A stretch of DNA of 8,900 nucleotides from assembly GCA_021806845.1 (NCBI GenBank), contig JAKAPV010000117.1, positions 1-8,900 on the forward strand. Direction: 5' to 3'. The translations under genes were made by a program, and so were the position numbers. Every line of letters starts with the position of its first letter. Within the stretch, counting starts at the first letter, position 1. Source of the stretch: Bacillota bacterium (GTDB lineage Bacteria > Bacillota > Sulfobacillia > JAJZYS01 > JAJYTV01). The notes beneath the pieces were generated by a model. It had not been told where the DNA came from, ran no database searches, and saw only the letters and a list, made by a program, of their open reading frames with translations. Below are positions 5,270 through 8,900 of this stretch, piece by piece.

Positions 5270-6241
5270 TTGTCCGACGCTCCAACGAGGTACTTCCGGG
5301 TCGCGGTGAAGTTCTGGACGGACGAGAAGAGCTCGCTCTGGAACGACGACATTAGGTTGCTCGCTCTCTACCTGCTCACGTGTCCGCACCGTACGACGGA
5401 GGGCATTTTTCGGTTACCGAAATCGTACGTGCTCGGTGACCTTCGATGGTCACAGCGCCGACTTAGCCCGGCCTGGAAGTTCCTCTTGAGCGCGGGCTTC
5501 CTGCAGTACGACGAGAAGGCACAGATCGTCCTCCTGACCCACGCACTGCGCTACCAAGCCCCTGAGAACCCGAACCAAATGAAGGCGGCCCGGAAATCGT
5601 TCGAAACGCTTCCCGAAACCGTTCTGCGCTCAGAGTTCCTACGGTTGGCCAAACAGTTAGCCCCTGCCTTCTATGAACTGTTGACCAAACCGTTAGGCGA
5701 ACCGTTGCCCCAACGGTTACCCAAACGGTTAGGGGATTCTCTTAACTCTCCATCTCTTAACTCTCCGGAGACTACGAAGACTTCGTCTTCTGCGTCTCCG
5801 GCGCGCGAGGCAGCCGCTGAGGACCTGACACCGATTCAGAGGCTCACCGAACGCTACCGCGCCGTCACTAGCAGCGAGGACCCGAAGGACTTCGGACGCG
5901 TCGGACAACTCATCAACCAGCACGGCGAGCACGCGGTCGAGTACGCGATCCAGCGGCTGCGCACCGCGATGCTCGACGAGACGATCCAGCGCCCATTCGC
6001 ATGGCTTGCCAAGGTGTCCGCAAACGCACCGCCGCCAGACGAGATCCCGCGCGGCAGTGACGACGGCGACGAGACAGACCTCGACGAGGCGCTCCGTGAG
6101 TACGAACGGGACGTCGCCGAGGCGGAACGTAGGCAACGACTCAGGGAGGCGAAGGAACGTGCCGACGCAGAGGCAGCCGCAAGCGCAGCCGGAAGTGCAG
6201 ACGCTGTCGGTACGGGTGCGGCCGTCGGAGCTGGCGACTAA
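5270..6241 (+). CDS. Winged-helix / DnaD-like replication initiator containing the origin
   Basis: A 323-residue protein of the phage replication-initiator type. Residues 7-105 form a winged-helix-like domain: YFRVAVKFWTD, then DDIRLLALYLLTCPHRTTEG, FRLPKSYVL and LLSAGFLQYDEKAQIVLLTH. This matches the N-terminal domain of many Bacillota phage initiators. A low-complexity linker (about 129-182) holds 4-residue repeats KPLG-EPLP-QRLP-KRLG and SLNSPSLNSP. Residues 186-250 (GQLINQHGEHAVEYAIQRLR, then PFAWLAKV) resemble a DnaD/DnaB_2-type domain, the likely helicase-loading part. The end is acidic and then Ala/Gly-rich. TTG 5270 follows GAGGAGGAGGT (5253-5263). The linker DNA is an apparent origin (5602-5801). 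The protein presumably binds those iterons and brings in the DnaB helicase encoded next. The last 83 nt overlap dnaB. Confidence 0.8.
   Translation: MSDAPTRYFRVAVKFWTDEKSSLWNDDIRLLALYLLTCPHRTTEGIFRLPKSYVLGDLRWSQRRLSPAWKFLLSAGFLQYDEKAQIVLLTHALRYQAPENPNQMKAARKSFETLPETVLRSEFLRLAKQLAPAFYELLTKPLGEPLPQRLPKRLGDSLNSPSLNSPETTKTSSSASPAREAAAEDLTPIQRLTERYRAVTSSEDPKDFGRVGQLINQHGEHAVEYAIQRLRTAMLDETIQRPFAWLAKVSANAPPPDEIPRGSDDGDETDLDEALREYERDVAEAERRQRLREAKERADAEAAASAAGSADAVGTGAAVGAGD
5408..5422. repeat. Palindrome TTTCGGT-t-ACCGAAA
   Basis: A perfect 7-bp inverted repeat around one base, in the winged-helix coding part of the initiator gene. It uses TTT, TTA and AAA codons, which are uncommon in this window, hinting that the DNA itself matters. 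It shares CGGTTA with the origin iterons and GTTACCGA with the site at 5105-5120. It may be an outlying initiator or regulator site. Confidence 0.4.
5637..5732. repeat. Origin iterons, 12-bp period, core AACNGTT
   Basis: Four 12-bp units are directly joined: CCAAACCGTTAG (5685-5696), GCGAACCGTTGC, CCCAACGGTTAC and CCAAACGGTTAG (5721-5732). In the same phase lie ATGAACTGTTGA (5673-5684), CCAAACAGTTAG (5649-5660) and a weaker unit at 5637-5648; only 5661-5672 does not fit. The palindromic core AACNGTT starts at 5652, 5676, 5688, 5700, 5712 and 5724, and also at 5617 just upstream of the array. The five last are spaced exactly 12 bp apart, about one helical turn, which puts the sites on nearly the same DNA face. 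In protein they encode the 4-residue repeats of the linker. Confidence 0.85.
5738..5766. repeat. Direct repeat, possible unwinding element
   Basis: TCTCTTAACTCTCC occurs at 5738-5751 and again at 5753-5766, a 15-bp period. It encodes SLNSP twice. It is more AT-rich than its surroundings, strand-biased for pyrimidines, and sits between the iterons and the hairpin, where an origin melting region would be expected. Confidence 0.6.
5765..5801. repeat. Long symmetrical hairpin beside the iterons
   Basis: CCGGAGAC (5765-5772) pairs perfectly with GTCTCCGG (5794-5801). Inside, GAAGAC (5776-5781) pairs with GTCTTC (5785-5790) around a 3-nt loop, TTC. A 3-by-3 internal loop separates the two stems. 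It gives 14 base pairs in 37 nt within a coding region and is not followed by a T tract, so a terminator is unlikely. An origin structural element, such as a primosome or primase entry site, is a plausible reading. Confidence 0.65.
6143..6149 (+). promoter_or_regulatory. Ribosome site that sets the dnaB start
   Basis: AGGGAGG lies nine bases before GTG 6159 inside the initiator gene. It is the only good site near the expected DnaB N-terminus, and it favours GTG 6159 over the distant in-frame start at 6006, which would add 51 Arg-rich residues. Confidence 0.65.
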
Positions 6242-7553
6242 TCACGAACGGTACGTCCTCGGAGGCATCCTCGCCGACGGCAAAGAGGCGTTCGCTAAGG
6301 CGCGCGCCATCATCACGGCCGACGACTTCGGAAGCGAAGCGCGCGCATCGGTATTCCGGGCGATGGAGGCCGCTGTGGTCGCCGGCGAGGACCTCGATTC
6401 GCAGCACGTCCTCGCTCAACTCACGGTGGCAGGGGCGAAGGTCAATCCAACGCACGTGGTCTCGCTCGCACGCTGGACGCCGGCGACGTCCGTCGCCTTC
6501 GCTACCGCCGTCGAGGGAGTCCGGACTGAGGCCCAGCTGCGTCGCCTCGGAAACGATCTGCGGCACACGGCGGACGCGTCATCACAGCCCGACTGGGGCA
6601 TAGGTGACGCGGCGCGCGCGATGTCGATGCTCTCCTTCGTCGGCCAGGAGGTGCGACGCCCACGCAAGCTCGGCGAGGTGCTCGAGAAGGCCCTGAGCCA
6701 CCAGGTGATGCAGACGCTGTGGTGCGGGATGCCGCGCGCCGAAAGGTTCCTGCGCGCGGGCCGCGGCCACCTGATCATCCTCGGCGGCGAGACGGGCAAG
6801 GGCAAGTCGCAGATGGCCCAGCAGATGGCATATGCGCACGCCGCCGGCGGCGTCGACGTGTACTACGTGACCTACGAAATGCCCGCGGAAGAAGTGGCCG
6901 CGCGCCAGATCAGCCGCGAATCCGGCCTCGACCTCGAGGTGCTGCTTGCAGGTGGACTCGATCCGGACGAGCAGGAGCGAGTGGACGCGGCGAAGACGCG
7001 CATCCAGGAATACGCCCAGCACATCGAGATCGACGATACCGGGCCCGACATCGATGAGATGGTGATGCGCATCCGGCTCGCGCAAATGCGCATGCCGCTC
7101 CTGCAACTGGTCGTGATCGACTACCTGCAGATCGTGCCGGCGCCGCGCGACCGCAAGGACCTGCGCGACGAGCGACCGCGCCTCGAGTACATCACCGGCG
7201 AGCTGCAGCGTCTTGGCCAGCAGATCCGCGTGCCGATCCTGCTGCTCTCGCAGTTCTCCCGCGCGGTCGGCGCCGCAGCGATGCGTAAGCCGACGCTGGA
7301 CGTCCTGAGGGGCTCCGCCCGCATCGAGCAGGACGCCAACATGGTGCTCCTGCTCTGGCATCCGAAGCCCCGCAAGTACGAGCGCGAGCCCCTATCGTTC
7401 CTGATCGTGGCCAAGGGCCGCAGCGCCAAGGAGGGACGGCTGATCGCGCTCCGATGGCGCAAGGCAGTCCAGACGTTCGAGGACGGTCCGATTGGCGCGA
7501 GAGCGCCGGAACAAGACGACGAACCCGAGACCGCACCGTGGCCGACCGAATGA
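6159..7553 (+). CDS. dnaB: DnaB-type replicative helicase
   Basis: A 464-residue helicase of normal DnaB length. The N-terminal helical domain begins near NHERYVLGGILADG, followed by a linker helix and the RecA-type motor. Motifs in the motor are Walker A GGETGKGKS (209-217), YYVTYEM with E240 (H1a), Walker B LVVIDYLQI (317-325), LLLSQFSR with Q365 (H3) and LRGSARIEQDA (383-393, H4). KGR (419-421) marks the likely arginine finger. The ring hexamer unwinds DNA at the phage fork and is probably loaded by the initiator just upstream. The tail is acidic and ends ETAPWPTE, resembling the ATPase and SSB tails here. The GTG start gives an 83-nt overlap with the initiator gene, longer than any other in the window. 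The N-terminal 20 residues are Gln/Pro-rich. Confidence 0.93.
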   Translation: MPTQRQPQAQPEVQTLSVRVRPSELATNHERYVLGGILADGKEAFAKARAIITADDFGSEARASVFRAMEAAVVAGEDLDSQHVLAQLTVAGAKVNPTHVVSLARWTPATSVAFATAVEGVRTEAQLRRLGNDLRHTADASSQPDWGIGDAARAMSMLSFVGQEVRRPRKLGEVLEKALSHQVMQTLWCGMPRAERFLRAGRGHLIILGGETGKGKSQMAQQMAYAHAAGGVDVYYVTYEMPAEEVAARQISRESGLDLEVLLAGGLDPDEQERVDAAKTRIQEYAQHIEIDDTGPDIDEMVMRIRLAQMRMPLLQLVVIDYLQIVPAPRDRKDLRDERPRLEYITGELQRLGQQIRVPILLLSQFSRAVGAAAMRKPTLDVLRGSARIEQDANMVLLLWHPKPRKYEREPLSFLIVAKGRSAKEGRLIALRWRKAVQTFEDGPIGARAPEQDDEPETAPWPTE

Positions 7554-8404
7554 GGGGTGATGCAGTGGACCGATCGCTGCGCACGCAGGTTCAGTTTCTG
7601 TTGGCGCAGGGCATGAAAGTGGCCGAGATCATCGCGGAGACAGGGGCGACATCGGGCCAGGTCTACCAGTGGGCGAGAGAACGACATGAACGCATGACAC
7701 GTGAGGGAGTGATTGAGATGCGGTCGGGCAAGCGGATGAGTGAGGAGCAAGAGCGGATCATCGCGGAAGGGCTGTCGAGAGGCGACAGCCAGTCGGACAT
7801 CGCGCGGAATGCCGATGTATCGCCGGAGTCAGTGCGCAAACGGGCCGTGCAGATGCGCAAGCGTGAGCCGAAGGAGCCGCCCGGTTCAGACGTCCCGCCG
7901 AAGACGCCGGAACTCATTGCCGCGATCGACGCCGGCATTGACGAGGATAAGGCGCCCGGCGACATCGCGCGGAGGGTCGGGTGCGCGCCGCTGGTCGTGT
8001 GGCGACGCGCGAAGGAGCGCGGACTCGACTGGTACGTCGGCAAGCGCCGCTGGATGAAGATCGGCGAGGACGAAACGGAGCGCACGGATGAAGACGTGCC
8101 TGCGGAGCCGCCCGTACGCGAGGACCTAGCACCCACGATCGAGCGGCTGTCCAGTGAGGTCCGCGAGCTCAGGCATGTATGGGCCGAGGACGAAGCGATG
8201 GTCATCAAGCTGAGGGGCGACGTCGATGAGCTGCGCGCAACGCTGCAGACACCCGACGCGAACGCCGGGAAGCGCGAGCGCCGCGTCGCACTGAACGTTA
8301 TCCGCATCTGCCAGCTTGCACGCGAGCACGCCGGCAACGACGCGATGCGCGGGGTAATCGCCGACACCAACGAGTGGGCCGAGGAGGTGCTGCTCAATGG
8401 CTGA
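7550..8404 (+). CDS. Protein with three helix-turn-helix segments and a coiled coil
   Basis: A 284-residue protein, unrecognised as a whole. Three segments fit helix-turn-helix or homeodomain-like patterns: QFLLAQGMKVAEIIAETGAT with GQVYQWARE (about 15-43), GLSRGDSQSDIARNADVSPE with SVRKRAVQ (about 74-101), and IDEDKAPGDIARRVGCAPLV with VWRRAKE (about 130-156). After a basic WYVGKRRWMK and an acidic linker, residues 194-233 form a probable coiled coil, then a helical end. It may bind several DNA sites or a repeated site as an oligomer, as a regulator or replication accessory. The ATG start forms ATGA with the dnaB stop but lacks a ribosome site. GTG 7565, after GAGGGGTGAT, is a serious alternative and would shorten it by five residues. 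Its end overlaps the ParB-like gene by 8 nt. Confidence 0.65.
   Translation: MRGDAVDRSLRTQVQFLLAQGMKVAEIIAETGATSGQVYQWARERHERMTREGVIEMRSGKRMSEEQERIIAEGLSRGDSQSDIARNADVSPESVRKRAVQMRKREPKEPPGSDVPPKTPELIAAIDAGIDEDKAPGDIARRVGCAPLVVWRRAKERGLDWYVGKRRWMKIGEDETERTDEDVPAEPPVREDLAPTIERLSSEVRELRHVWAEDEAMVIKLRGDVDELRATLQTPDANAGKRERRVALNVIRICQLAREHAGNDAMRGVIADTNEWAEEVLLNG
7552..7561 (+). promoter_or_regulatory. Ribosome site supporting an alternative GTG start
   Basis: GAGGGGTGAT lies three bases before GTG 7565, a short but usable distance, in frame with ATG 7550. Most genes here have strong ribosome sites and ATG 7550 has none, so initiation at 7565 is possible. Confidence 0.4.
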
Positions 8405-8900
8405 GCAGCAGCCGGATTTCTGCTTCTTGGCGACCGACAGCATCATCGCCGGCAAGCCCGGGCAGAACGTGCGCGCGCACTTCGACGAGGAGAAGCTCAA
8501 TGAGCTCGCGCAGTCGATCCTCGACCACGGCATCATCGAGCCGCTGATCGTGCGCGACGTGCGCCAGGGCAACAGCATCGACTATCACCTGGTCGCCGGC
8601 GAGCGCCGGCTGCGCGCCGCGAAGATCGCGGGCCTCCAGGAGGTTCCGGTGATCATCCGCTACTTCGACGCGGCGACCGCGGCCAAAGTCATGCTCATGG
8701 AGAACCTGCAGCGCCAGGACCTCGACCCGATCGAGGAGGCGCAGGGCTACCAGCGGCTGATCGACGAGCACAAGATGCGCCAGGCACAGATCGCCAAGGA
8801 GCTCGGCGTCTCCGAGGCGCACATCAGCAACCGCCGGCGTCTCCTGCGCTTGCCGGACACGGTGCAGCAGGAGATTTCGCGCAAAAACCTCAGTGCCAGC
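8397..8900 (+). CDS. parB: ParB/Spo0J-family protein, 3' end outside the window
   Basis: The first 168 residues of a ParB-family protein; the gene runs off the right edge. The CTP-binding N-terminal domain shows AHFDEEKLNELAQSILDHGI (27-46), the GERR motif in VAGERRLRAAKIAGL (66-80) and MENLQRQDLDPIEEAQGY (101-118). A helix-turn-helix follows, MRQAQIAKELGVSEAHISNR (127-146). In chromosomes and plasmids, ParB loads as a CTP-dependent clamp at parS and works with ParA. Phage copies may instead act as regulators. The ATG has GAGGAGGTG (8381-8389) upstream and an 8-nt overlap with the previous stop. No ParA gene and no recognisable parS were seen, but the flank is not visible. A phage-plasmid partition role is possible, not shown. 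Confidence 0.9.
   Translation, partial: MAEQQPDFCFLATDSIIAGKPGQNVRAHFDEEKLNELAQSILDHGIIEPLIVRDVRQGNSIDYHLVAGERRLRAAKIAGLQEVPVIIRYFDAATAAKVMLMENLQRQDLDPIEEAQGYQRLIDEHKMRQAQIAKELGVSEAHISNRRRLLRLPDTVQQEISRKNLSAS

Larger units (their letters stand above)
5602..5801. other. Probable replication origin inside the initiator gene
   Basis: Three DNA elements are adjacent: a 12-bp iteron array (main part 5637-5732), a 14-bp direct repeat with TTAA (5738-5766) and a symmetrical hairpin (5765-5801). This order (iterons, easily melted repeats, secondary structure) is typical of iteron origins. An origin inside the initiator gene is known from lambda O and other phages. The coding sequence here is a low-complexity linker, so the protein can tolerate the DNA constraint. 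TTA, TTG and AAA codons are concentrated here, while the rest of the window prefers CTG, CTC and AAG. Function is inferred, not shown. Confidence 0.7.

Noticed and set aside
5765..5801. Hairpin as a transcription terminator
   Set aside because: It lies within the initiator coding sequence, with no T tract after it, and must be transcribed through for dnaB.
6006..6158. Extended N-terminus of DnaB from ATG 6006
   Set aside because: The extra 51 residues are Arg/Thr-rich shadow of the initiator's frame and are not part of DnaB. GTG 6159 has a good ribosome site.
6582..7361. Minus-strand open frame of 259 codons opposite dnaB
   Set aside because: It covers the Walker motifs of the helicase on the other strand. 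Its His/Arg/Val-rich product has no domain pattern.
7663..8397. Minus-strand open frame of 244 codons, Ser/Arg-rich
   Set aside because: It is a reverse-strand shadow of the triple-HTH gene. The composition is typical of antisense reading, with no ribosome site seen.

Overview
The window reads as the left part of the early (replication/recombination) operon of a temperate phage, prophage or phage-plasmid. All supported genes are on the + strand, packed with overlaps of 1-83 nt or gaps of at most 42 nt. GC content is high (roughly 60-65% by eye). Strong GGAGG-type ribosome sites, frequent TTG and GTG starts, an AbrB-family protein with a C-terminal zinc-ribbon-like part and a winged-helix/DnaD-like initiator all suggest a high-GC Bacillota (Firmicutes) host. 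That host call is inference. No integrase, lysis or structural gene is visible.

Layout. Positions 1-88 hold a sigma70-type promoter with a perfect palindrome inside its -35/-10 spacer, followed by a small XRE/Cro-like regulator (89-295). Two small unknown genes follow (338-840). Next comes a recombination module: a Gam-like host-nuclease inhibitor (837-1442), a Sak4/AAA_24-type P-loop ATPase (1435-2514) and a single-strand binding protein (2511-2912). A block of small accessory genes covers 2884-5254. It includes two 36-residue one-helix membrane peptides (2884-2994 and 3969-4079), a DUF-like protein with a 13-unit DAAW/AATR repeat, and the AbrB-like protein.

The replication module starts at 5270 with a winged-helix initiator, overlapped by a DnaB-type helicase (6159-7553). 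A protein with three apparent helix-turn-helix segments follows (7550-8404). Last is the start of a ParB/Spo0J-family gene, which runs off the right edge.

The most interesting structure is inside the initiator gene. A 12-bp iteron array with core AACNGTT, a two-copy TA-containing direct repeat and a long symmetrical hairpin lie side by side (5602-5801). They sit exactly over a low-complexity linker in the protein and use Leu and Lys codons that look rare elsewhere in the window. This looks like a replication origin embedded in the initiator gene, as in lambda O. A second observation is that the ATPase, the SSB and the DnaB helicase all end in an acidic tail containing Trp-Pro. This suggests a shared docking peptide derived from or mimicking the SSB C-terminal tip.

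Inferred working model: the promoter drives the whole operon under the small repressor. Gam protects DNA ends, and the ATPase with SSB carries out annealing or recombination. The initiator opens the internal origin and loads DnaB. The AbrB-like, triple-HTH and ParB-like proteins regulate or segregate the replicon.
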